Shown piece by piece: positions 1 to 5,777 of a DNA stretch of 24,124 bases. The stretch is from JARRJY01 sp037388705. Lineage in GTDB: Bacteria; Pseudomonadota; Gammaproteobacteria; UBA6429; Thiohalophilaceae. The number at the start of each line of letters is the position of its first letter. Position 1 is the first letter of the stretch. Both the position numbers and the translations under genes were made by a program. The stretch lies in contig JARRJY010000016.1 of assembly GCA_037388705.1 (NCBI GenBank), forward strand, positions 1 to 24,124. Direction: 5' to 3'. A model generated the notes under the pieces. That model did not search any database, was not told where the DNA came from, and saw nothing but the letters and a program-made list of their open reading frames with translations.

Positions 1-1
1 C

Positions 2-280
2 GCCGGCTGTTGTGCGGCTCCCATCGGTGTTTTCTGGGTTGCAGGCATTACCAGCATCATCTATGCCTTTTTTGGTGGCCCTGCAGAACTGGAAACCATA
101 AGCTGGGGTACTCTATCACTCGGACTCATCCTGTGGGCTATTGCCGCTGTCTGGGCAGAAAACACCATCAAGGGTGTAGAGGCTGATGAATGTGAAAACA
201 AAGTCAGCAGTGTATGCAGGATGGTCCGCCCTAAAATGGATGAGAGCGACCCACTGGATGAAATAAAAAAATTCCAGTAA
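2..280 (+). CDS. C-terminal part of an unidentified membrane protein (5' end outside window)
   Basis: An open frame runs in from the left edge and stops at TAA 278-280, giving 92 residues with no start codon inside the window. I do not recognise the family. Two hydrophobic stretches are visible: one begins with C-C-A-P-I-G-V-F-W and runs about 23 residues, the other reads W-G-T-L-S-L-G-L-I-L-W and onward about 18 residues. They are followed by a charged tail of about 40 residues (E-N-T-I-K-G-V-E-A-D-E-C and onward) containing two cysteines and ending K-K-F-Q. This looks like two transmembrane helices followed by a soluble C-terminal tail. It reads toward the barrel gene at 410, 129 bases downstream; I see no convincing terminator between them. 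Function unknown. Confidence 0.6.
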   Translation, partial: AGCCAAPIGVFWVAGITSIIYAFFGGPAELETISWGTLSLGLILWAIAAVWAENTIKGVEADECENKVSSVCRMVRPKMDESDPLDEIKKFQ

Positions 281-409
281 CGTAATTATTATTCTCCCCC
301 CCATTTCGCAACTAAAATAATACAGTAAAAAATATAGATATTTTGGTTGCACCATCTATCCTTATAAAAAATGTTGGTATATTTTATTTTTAATAAAGGG
401 AAATACAAA

Positions 410-955
410 ATGATGGATAACAAGACCTTAGCCAAACCTTTCACCCTTATTCTTGCTTTACTTGTCATGACAGCAATCAGCCCAACTGTCTATGCTGCTC
501 AATCATCTTTCTATGGTGGTATTAATATTGGATCCGGTGACGTAGATTTTAGTGGTTATGAAGACTCAGACACACTTTCAATCTATGCAGGCAATAACTT
601 AAGTGACCAAATGGCTATCGAGTTTGGCTATACCGATCTGGGTGAATTTGAGGTAACAGGTTTTTCCTCTGCCCATGTGGAAGTTGATGGTTTAGAGGTT
701 TCAGTTGTCGGCAAAATGCCCACGGGAAATACCCTGGAACTTTTCGGAAGACTTGGTTTGTACATGTGGGATGCAGAAGGTGTTCTTTTTGGTGTTCCAG
801 TTGGTTCGGATAGTGGGACTTCGGTTACTTTCGGGGTTGGTCTGGATATGCACTTCAGTCAAAATTTTGGTGGCCGGATTGCATTTCAGCACTATGGTGA
901 TGTGGCTGATGCTGACATTACCAATGTCACGCTCGGAATATTCACCAGCTTCTAG
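410..955 (+). CDS. Small outer-membrane beta-barrel protein (OmpA/opacity-like fold), secreted
   Basis: The predicted product has 181 residues. I chose ATG 410 (or the adjacent ATG 413) rather than the upstream ATG 371 because AAAGGGA (396-402) sits at ribosome-binding distance and the protein then begins with a standard signal peptide: Lys near residue 5, a hydrophobic core L-I-L-A-L-L-V-M, and a probable cleavage after V-Y-A (about residue 29). The mature part has alternating polar and hydrophobic strands, repeated Y-G-G, G-Y-T-D-L-G-E-F and G-V-G-L-D motifs, and a C-terminal aromatic (T-S-F). These features fit an eight-stranded barrel of the outer-membrane beta-barrel (PF13505-like) class. 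Such proteins are usually structural or adhesive; nothing shows a specific role. A hairpin follows the stop codon. Confidence 0.75.
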   Translation: MMDNKTLAKPFTLILALLVMTAISPTVYAAQSSFYGGINIGSGDVDFSGYEDSDTLSIYAGNNLSDQMAIEFGYTDLGEFEVTGFSSAHVEVDGLEVSVVGKMPTGNTLELFGRLGLYMWDAEGVLFGVPVGSDSGTSVTFGVGLDMHFSQNFGGRIAFQHYGDVADADITNVTLGIFTSF

Positions 956-967
956 CAATCTAACAGG

Positions 968-1011
968 CTGATTTTGCTGTGAAAGTGTGTATTGCATGCA
1001 CAGCAAATCAG
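968..1011 (+). terminator. Inverted repeat after the barrel gene, possible terminator
   Basis: The left arm 968-981 (CTGATTTTGCTGTG) pairs with 999-1011 (CACAGCAAATCAG), with one bulged T and a 17-base loop, starting 12 bases after the stop codon at 955. The assembly gap begins three bases after the right arm, so any following T-tract cannot be seen. Confidence 0.45.
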
Positions 1012-1014
1012 CAT

Positions 1015-1093
1015 NNNNNNNNNNNNNNNNNNNNNNNNNNNNNNNNNNNNNNNNNNNNNNNNNNNNNNNNNNNNNNNNNNNNNNNNNNNNNNN
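1015..1093. other. Assembly gap (79 Ns)
   Basis: Unresolved bases. The true gap length may differ from 79. No ORF should be trusted across it; frames that appear to cross it are artefacts. It directly abuts the hairpin at 968-1011. Confidence 0.99.
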
Positions 1094-1234
1094 CCCACAG
1101 GCACTGGAAAACACCTACCCCCAACAACATCCGTGGTCATATATTTATTAATTTTTCTAAAGAATCCTATTTACCTGTCGATACTTTCTATATTAGAATT
1201 CACTAATACTTGTTAATTTGGTAGGAAATTAGTA

Positions 1235-1588
1235 ATGCAGTTTTTGACCGTACTTTTAGCGTCATCAATTATTAATTTTCAACAACCTGTTCAATCTTCT
1301 TCTAACGAACATATTGTTGATACTGATTCAATTGAACAGACGGCGACAGATTATTTAAAGACTCGATTCAGCGACGCTGACTTTATTCAAACAGCTGGTG
1401 TAAAAAAACTGAACGACACAGATTTTCAGGTTTACGTGGTATTTTCTGCTGAAAGTACACCAGTAGACACCTGCGTAATACATATGAACAAAATACAAAC
1501 CAAAACACGGGTTGAACATATTACCTGTGTTAATTACCAGAAAAAAATCGGTTTTAGAGAAAACGTTTATACTACGATTATCCAGTAA
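1235..1588 (+). CDS. Hypothetical protein, 117 residues, possibly exported
   Basis: ATG 1235 is preceded by GTAGGAAA (1221-1228), a fair ribosome-binding site, and the frame is open to TAA 1586-1588. I do not recognise the family. The N-terminus (M-Q-F-L-T-V-L-L-A-S-S-I-I) is hydrophobic but lacks a basic residue, so it is at best a weak signal sequence. The mature region begins acidic and contains T-A-T-D-Y-L-K-T-R-F-S-D-A-D, a pattern of short alpha/beta secretory domains. Two cysteines (in D-T-C-V-I-H and H-I-T-C-V-N), about 20 residues apart, could form a disulfide. It is convergent with the HIT gene, with only 21 bases between their stops and no clear terminator. Local sequence is AT-rich compared with the housekeeping genes further right. 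Confidence 0.55.
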   Translation: MQFLTVLLASSIINFQQPVQSSSNEHIVDTDSIEQTATDYLKTRFSDADFIQTAGVKKLNDTDFQVYVVFSAESTPVDTCVIHMNKIQTKTRVEHITCVNYQKKIGFRENVYTTIIQ

Positions 1589-1609
1589 TGCTTTTGTCGC
1601 TTTTCCTGG

Positions 1610-2032
1610 TTAAGTTCTGGAAAAGCCCGGCAACTTATCACAAAGTAGATTGATAAGATTTTCTACTTCTTCTTCAGTATAAGTTTCATCAAAATCCGTA
1701 CCCCACACTACGCCTGGCCAACAGTTATCCTTTTCTGTTCTTGCAACCACATGAATGTGTAACTGTTTTACAATATTTCCAATAGCTGCAACATTTAGCT
1801 TATCAACAGTATACTTTTCCGTTACAAACCTGGACAATTGATTAATTTCATTTAACAGGGATAGTTGGGTATCCGTATCAAGCTCATATAACTCTGTAAC
1901 TCCTGCCACTTGTGGAACCAGTATAAACCAGGGTGCAACCTTGTTATTCATTAACAATAACAGGTTTGTATCCAGTTCACCTAGAATAAAGCTGCCTTTT
2001 ACCAGTTGTTCATCAAGTTTAAATTGTTCCAT
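1610..2032 (-). CDS. HIT-family (histidine triad) nucleotide hydrolase
   Basis: The 140-residue product matches the HIT domain family of nucleotide hydrolases and transferases. The diagnostic stretch is Q-L-H-I-H-V-V-A-R at residues 90-98. His92 and His94 are present, His94 being the expected nucleophile, but the third histidine of the classic H-x-H-x-H is Val, as I recall from the small bacterial HIT group whose motif is followed by W-P-G-x-V-W-G, here at about residues 105-111. Family members act on dinucleoside polyphosphates or nucleoside phosphoramidates; the substrate here is not evident. The gene follows apbE by 8 bases, and its ribosome-binding site AAGGTGA contains the apbE stop codon (TGA, 2043-2041), so translation of the two is probably coupled. 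Confidence 0.85.
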   Translation of the reverse strand: MEQFKLDEQLVKGSFILGELDTNLLLLMNNKVAPWFILVPQVAGVTELYELDTDTQLSLLNEINQLSRFVTEKYTVDKLNVAAIGNIVKQLHIHVVARTEKDNCWPGVVWGTDFDETYTEEEVENLINLLCDKLPGFSRT

Positions 2033-2040
2033 TCAGAAGA

Positions 2041-2892
2041 TCACCTTATACACCAGTATGTCACGCCCTGCTCTTTGAGAAAATTCTCCGCGTTCTTTCC
2101 CTGCAACATTGCCAATGTCGATAATATTCCGGCTTCAGTGCAGGTACCTGCTGCAACCGTTATTGAACGTGGTGCCTCCAATACTGGCCACCCTGTTTTT
2201 GGATTTAGTATATGCCCATATCGAATATCATTTTTTATTAGATAGCGGCGTGCATCTCCGCTTGTGGCTAATCCACCCTGCAACAACGCGTATTCCTTTA
2301 TTGAGTTTTCTTTTTTGTATAACAATTCATCCGGATCTTCTACCCCGACTACCCAACCCTTACCATTTTTTTGGGGCCGGTGTTGCTGAAGAATCAGGGC
2401 TGTTCTGTCAACGGCATACTCCTTACCAATACCTCCCAGATCGATTTCCATGCCTTCTGGTAAAGTAAGATAAGGTTTTTCCCACTGAACTTTCTTCCAG
2501 CCTATACGGGGTAATATCTCGGAAACAGCTTTTTCGGAGGGGACATTATCGCTGCCATCAAATTGCCAGATTTCTCTCAAAACGCCTGAAGTAATATCAA
2601 ACAGGCCTTCACTTATATCATAACATTGTTCAGCATAATCAAGCAGAACCGACATTTCCTCATCTACTTCTACAGGTCTGCCAGCTGAATGATTAATCTT
2701 ATATACTATGTTGTCATTTCGATACCGGCTAAACTTTTGTTCAATACGTATTACTTCCTGGTGTGCCGTTTCCACCAGTTTCAGTGCTTCCTCACGATTA
2801 GTTTTCTCGATAAGAATTTCACAAGGACTGGCCATGGCCATGAACTGGCCACGAACATAACCATCAAGCAATTCGACATTTATATCAGTCAC
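2041..2892 (-). CDS. apbE: ApbE-type FAD:protein FMN transferase, apparently lacking a core segment
   Basis: ApbE enzymes attach FMN from FAD to a Thr or Ser of target proteins, using Mg2+. I place the start at GTG 2892 (283 residues) because AGGA lies nine bases upstream and a transcription terminator (2912-2935) lies just before it; the longer frame to 3033 would overlap the DUF3570 gene and cross that terminator. Family landmarks are A-M-A-S-P-C-E-I (19-26), F-S-R-Y-R-N-D-N (54-61), D-L-G-G-I-G-K-E-Y-A-V-D (151-162), G-G-L-A-T-S-G-D-A-R-R (206-216) and I-L-N-P-K-T-G-W-P-V (228-237). There is no signal peptide, so it acts in the cytoplasm unless exported otherwise. Oddly, the V-N-x-G-G-D strand normally found between A-V-D and W-x-V-G-V appears missing: only 18 residues (163-180) run from the D to the W. 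Confidence 0.88.
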   Translation of the reverse strand: MTDINVELLDGYVRGQFMAMASPCEILIEKTNREEALKLVETAHQEVIRIEQKFSRYRNDNIVYKINHSAGRPVEVDEEMSVLLDYAEQCYDISEGLFDITSGVLREIWQFDGSDNVPSEKAVSEILPRIGWKKVQWEKPYLTLPEGMEIDLGGIGKEYAVDRTALILQQHRPQKNGKGWVVGVEDPDELLYKKENSIKEYALLQGGLATSGDARRYLIKNDIRYGHILNPKTGWPVLEAPRSITVAAGTCTEAGILSTLAMLQGKNAENFLKEQGVTYWCIR

Positions 2893-2911
2893 AGGGTAAG
2901 ATCCTGACAAT

Positions 2912-2935
2912 AAAAAAGGGGCATTTTCATGCCCC
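2912..2935 (-). terminator. Rho-independent terminator between DUF3570 gene and apbE
   Basis: On the minus strand the stem GGGGCAT (2935-2929), loop GAAA and arm ATGCCCC (2924-2918) are followed by six Ts (2917-2912). This is a compact, strong intrinsic terminator 27 bases after the DUF3570 stop and 19 bases before the apbE GTG start. Confidence 0.85.
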
Positions 2936-2962
2936 CAGTTTATCAATAATTTTCCCTTTTTC

Positions 2963-4168
2963 CTAAAACAGGAATGAATAGTTAAATTGCAGGATTGCTG
3001 CATCAACATCAGGCAACGGGCCCTCGGCATCAACAGATTGTTTCATTAACTCAGCACGAACACTAAACTCGCTTTGCTTATCCAGTGCCATACCATACTT
3101 GATACCATACGTAGTACTGGTGAGCTTTCCTAAGCGGTAATCAGCACTAGCATAGTCAGGTATAGAGCCATCGGTTAACTTGTAGTTATAGAAATCCGCT
3201 TCGTCCTGAGAATAATAGCGAAAATGCGGTTGCAAGTAGTTACCACCACTTAACTGGTATCGATACCTCACATCAAAAGTGTGTGACTTTATACCCCAGT
3301 CATCCCAGAAATACCGGTATGAGAAATCGACCACGTCTTCAGAAAACTGATGAACTGTTTTCCAATATAATGCATGGCGTGTTCGGGAATCCGGACGACT
3401 TTCATAAAGATAAGGATCAACGGCTCTCAGGTTACCAGAACCATCTACTACACTGAGAATCTTGTAAGGATCGGTAAGATAACCACTATCATTTCCATAA
3501 GTGTAATTGAATTGCATTAACGTTTGACGATCGATGACCTGTGTAATCCCAAGCAATAACTCAGCCACGTTTTTGGTGTCCTCCGAGTCAGTAGACGCTT
3601 TTGACACAGCCGTTGTGGTTGGCATGGCCGTCATACCCACAGGTATACCGCCTACCGGGTTTACTGTGTCCAGGTTATAGGAAACACCTGCGGTAAAAGT
3701 TGTATTTCGTTGGTTAAAGTCCCAGGCATACTGGGCTGACACACCCAGCGATGTATAATCAAACTCTTTGGAAATATTCGCTGAATAAATGGCACGAAGT
3801 GTCTTATTAACCGGTTTTTCCCAGTCGATACTAAATGCTACACGGGTATCGTGAAAAGTTGGATCTAACGGCGTTTCATTTGCTGGTGTTGTATAAGTTC
3901 CGTCACCAGATGGAGAAGTGAATGTCTGTGGTGTGCTTTGGGGAATAGCTCCATTAGCAGATGAACCGGTTAATGAATCAAGCACGAGACGAAGGTTTAG
4001 AAATTCATCTTCACCAATTTCTTTTCGGGCCCTGATAACAGGTTCGATCACACTGACACGATCCTTCTCTGAATAAAATAACAAAGCACTATCCATCTCC
4101 CATGAAGCATTACCATCGGCGGCAGCAGCAGGTTGCATAGAAGCAGCCAGCATGGAAGATGTAGCCAT
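2963..4168 (-). CDS. DUF3570 outer-membrane beta-barrel protein with damaged N-terminus
   Basis: The open frame encodes 401 residues and ends L-Q-F-N-Y-S-F-L-F, a typical outer-membrane barrel terminus. Long amphipathic strands (for example H-F-R-Y-Y-S-Q-D-E-A-D-F-Y) fill the sequence. I assign it to DUF3570 from the general pattern and from its DUF4266 and ApbE neighbours. Residues 64-70 read D-S-L-T-G-S-S, close to the D-x-x-[S/T]-G-A-[S/T] motif used by ApbE. The first ATG of the uninterrupted frame (4168) has no ribosome-binding site and gives a signal sequence with no basic residue. In the same frame a better start, ATG 4210 with GGAGG six bases upstream, would give M-Q-L-K-N, then a TAA at 4195-4193, then K-S-V-R-S-S-L-A-M-A. 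The basic n-region is therefore cut off by a stop. Either this is a recent nonsense mutation, or an assembly error, or translation restarts at 4168. Confidence 0.8.
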   Translation of the reverse strand: MATSSMLAASMQPAAAADGNASWEMDSALLFYSEKDRVSVIEPVIRARKEIGEDEFLNLRLVLDSLTGSSANGAIPQSTPQTFTSPSGDGTYTTPANETPLDPTFHDTRVAFSIDWEKPVNKTLRAIYSANISKEFDYTSLGVSAQYAWDFNQRNTTFTAGVSYNLDTVNPVGGIPVGMTAMPTTTAVSKASTDSEDTKNVAELLLGITQVIDRQTLMQFNYTYGNDSGYLTDPYKILSVVDGSGNLRAVDPYLYESRPDSRTRHALYWKTVHQFSEDVVDFSYRYFWDDWGIKSHTFDVRYRYQLSGGNYLQPHFRYYSQDEADFYNYKLTDGSIPDYASADYRLGKLTSTTYGIKYGMALDKQSEFSVRAELMKQSVDAEGPLPDVDAAILQFNYSFLF

Positions 4169-4200
4169 TGCTAATGAACTACGAACTGATTTTTAGTTCT

Positions 4201-4419
4201 TTAATTGCATCCGCAACCTCCACCACCAACACCTTTACCACCACTTGAACTTTCTTTACTGTAATAAATATGCTCATCAAGATAGGTATCCAGGGGATAA
4301 GGGTCCAGCTGCATTTTTTTCTGTGCTAACAGATCTCGTTCCCAAGGCTGCACGCCCAAAGAAGAGCACCCAGAAAGGACAAGCACACTCAATATTATTA
4401 CTTGTAGTAATTTACTCAT
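4201..4419 (-). CDS. DUF4266 lipoprotein with glycine-rich Cys-Gly-Cys tail
   Basis: A 72-residue protein with a lipoprotein signal: basic start (M-S-K), hydrophobic core, and lipobox L-S-G-C with the acylated Cys at 18. Ser at +2 predicts outer-membrane delivery. The short mature part contains Q-P-W-E-R-D-L-L-A (24-32), a tyrosine-containing middle, Y-Y-S-K-E-S-S-S (52-59), then a glycine-rich end finishing G-G-G-C-G-C-N with Cys69 and Cys71. This layout matches what I know of DUF4266, which is found beside DUF3570 and ApbE. Function is unknown. The Cys-x-Cys end suggests metal binding or thiol exchange, and the thioredoxin encoded 13 bases upstream is a candidate partner. The codons of the tail contain the GGAGG that would serve the upstream DUF3570 start. 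Confidence 0.85.
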   Translation of the reverse strand: MSKLLQVIILSVLVLSGCSSLGVQPWERDLLAQKKMQLDPYPLDTYLDEHIYYSKESSSGGKGVGGGGCGCN

Positions 4420-4432
4420 TACCTACAACCTC

Positions 4433-4930
4433 TTATTTTTTATGAGAAATTGCTGACTCGACAATCGATTCCAGCATATTTTTATCTTTGTTTCTGAAAC
4501 CAATATGCGAGGTTTTTAAATTGCCATACCGGTCAAAAATATAGGTACTTGGCATTCCCTTGACCTTGAACTGACTCGCTAATTGTCCCTCGGGATCGTA
4601 AGCTACAATGAAATTTGCCGGGTAGCTTTTCAGAAACTGCTCAACCAAAGATTTGTCCTTATCAACATTTACTGCAATTATCTTCAACCCTTTATTGGCA
4701 AAGCGTTTTTGTAGGTTATTCATCCAGGGGAATGATTTTCGGCACGGCTTACACCATGATGCCCAGAAATCGACGTATACTACCTGGCCATTAAAATCAG
4801 ATAGGTGCATATCACCATTTTTGGTGCTGAATGTTACCTGCTCCATGGCATGTGCAGGTGTTACCCATAGTGCCTGTAAAACCAGCAGATAAAGTAATGT
4901 TTTAAATATAGATTGAATGTGTCGACTCAT
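4433..4930 (-). CDS. TlpA/ResA-like exported thioredoxin-fold protein
   Basis: 165 residues. The N-terminus is a signal peptide or membrane anchor (M-S-R-H, then L-L-Y-L-L-V-L-Q-A-L-W-V, probable cleavage after A-H-A at about residue 28). The thioredoxin active site W-C-K-P-C lies within D-F-W-A-S-W-C-K-P-C-R-K (about 55-66) and the cis-proline loop is G-M-P-S-T-Y-I-F near residue 127. Such proteins reduce or exchange disulfides in the periplasm. It is the first gene of the minus-strand cassette, and the DUF4266 lipoprotein starts 13 bases after its stop. I infer that it services the Cys-Gly-Cys tail of that lipoprotein or another cassette thiol. Its start codon faces the divergent response-regulator promoter region, with a weak regulator box at 4978-4994. 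Confidence 0.9.
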   Translation of the reverse strand: MSRHIQSIFKTLLYLLVLQALWVTPAHAMEQVTFSTKNGDMHLSDFNGQVVYVDFWASWCKPCRKSFPWMNNLQKRFANKGLKIIAVNVDKDKSLVEQFLKSYPANFIVAYDPEGQLASQFKVKGMPSTYIFDRYGNLKTSHIGFRNKDKNMLESIVESAISHKK

Positions 4931-4977
4931 TTTTTATTCACAATATTAGTTAACTAAATAAAGTATGGAGATATTTC

Positions 4978-4994
4978 CTTAAAACTGACTTATG
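4978..4994 (-). promoter_or_regulatory. Degenerate PmrA/QseB-type box facing the redox cassette
   Basis: On the minus strand this reads CATAAG-TCAGT-TTTAAG: two hexamers five bases apart. The second fits the PmrA half-site Y-TTAA-K exactly and the first differs at one position. It lies 48-64 bases upstream of the thioredoxin start. This is a weak site and could be chance in AT-rich DNA; the better box at 5036-5052 makes it worth noting. Confidence 0.35.
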
Positions 4995-5035
4995 ATTCAG
5001 TAATTCCTTGTAAGATCTGACTATGGCAGGCAAAC

Positions 5036-5052
5036 CTTAAGGAATCCTTAAG
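5036..5052 (+). promoter_or_regulatory. PmrA/QseB-type regulator box, CTTAAG-N5-CTTAAG
   Basis: CTTAAGGAATCCTTAAG is two identical hexamers with exactly five bases between them, the known geometry of PmrA/BasR binding sites. It lies 60 bases before the response-regulator start. Its second half overlaps the expected -35 position relative to the -10 at 5072, as in activated promoters of this family. It most likely mediates autoregulation of the two-component genes. Confidence 0.75.
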
Positions 5053-5071
5053 GAAAAAAAGTTAAACTTCT

Positions 5072-5079
5072 TATAAAAT
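5072..5079 (+). promoter_or_regulatory. Candidate -10 element for the two-component operon
   Basis: TATAAAAT lies 19 bases after the CTTAAG box and 32 bases before the ATG at 5112. There is no recognisable -35 hexamer other than the overlapping box half-site, which fits a promoter needing its activator. Confidence 0.5.
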
Positions 5080-5111
5080 AAAAATGTGACCTCTGCATTA
5101 CATAATAAAAT

Positions 5112-5774
5112 ATGCGCCTATTACTAGTTGAAGATGATGAACTGCTCGGAGACGGCCTCAAAGCTGGTCTATCGATGTCAGGATATACTGTTGAGTGGCT
5201 AAAAGATGGTCACAGTGCAGATTCCGCATTAAAAAGTAATCCTTTTGACCTGGTTGTACTGGATATTGGCCTGCCTGATCATTCTGGACTGGAGGTATTA
5301 AAGAAACTCCGTAAAAGAAATGATGATGTCCCGGTCCTGATTCTCACCGCAAGGGATACTGTCGAAGACAGAATTACCGGTCTTGATAGTGGTGCTGATG
5401 ATTACCTGGTGAAGCCTTTCGACCTTGATGAACTCTGTGCACGGCTACGTGCAATACAACGCCGGCATAGTGGCCATAGTAGTCCTGTACTGGTTCATGG
5501 AGAACTTACACTTGATCCTGCTGCACATTCCGTAAAATTCAGAGACGAACCACTTAAAGTTTCAGCTCATGAATTTACCCTACTACATTATTTATTAAGC
5601 AATGCAGGCCGGGTCATACCAAGATCACGGCTTGAAGAAATTTTGTATGGCTGGAACAGCTCAATAGAAAGTAATTCCCTGGAAGTTTTTATACACAATT
5701 TACGTAAAAAAATTGGTAAAGACTTCATTCGTACCATTCGTGGTATTGGATACATGATTGATAAACAGACGTAA
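5112..5774 (+). CDS. OmpR/PhoB-class response regulator, QseB/PmrA(BasR) type
   Basis: 220 residues. The receiver domain (1-115) has the acidic pair Asp8-Asp9, phospho-acceptor Asp51 in L-D-I-G-L-P, Thr79 and Lys101 in V-K-P-F. The C-terminal winged helix (about 125-218) ends in R-K-K-I-G-K-D-F-I-R-T-I-R-G-I-G-Y, typical of OmpR-family DNA-binding domains. The receiver (M-R-L-L-L-V-E-D-D-E-L-L-G-D-G-L) is the QseB/PmrA subtype, and the CTTAAG-N5-CTTAAG box in its own promoter agrees. The kinase gene begins three bases after its stop, so they form one operon. QseB and PmrA cannot be told apart by sequence alone. The cassette divergent from it is a candidate target. Confidence 0.93.
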   Translation: MRLLLVEDDELLGDGLKAGLSMSGYTVEWLKDGHSADSALKSNPFDLVVLDIGLPDHSGLEVLKKLRKRNDDVPVLILTARDTVEDRITGLDSGADDYLVKPFDLDELCARLRAIQRRHSGHSSPVLVHGELTLDPAAHSVKFRDEPLKVSAHEFTLLHYLLSNAGRVIPRSRLEEILYGWNSSIESNSLEVFIHNLRKKIGKDFIRTIRGIGYMIDKQT

Positions 5775-5777
5775 ATA

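Noticed and set aside
701..1216. Several ORFs that read through the N run
   Set aside because: The Ns are untranslatable and the frames overlap the barrel gene antisense or consist mostly of unknown residues.
2893..3033. Longer ApbE start at 3033
   Set aside because: It would overlap the DUF3570 end by 71 bases and run across a strong terminator; GTG 2892 has a proper AGGA.
4201..4419. DUF4266 gene as a ribosomally made peptide (RiPP) precursor, because of its Gly/Cys-rich tail
   Set aside because: It has a full lipoprotein signal and no maturase, protease or exporter gene nearby; lipoprotein with a functional tail is the simpler reading.
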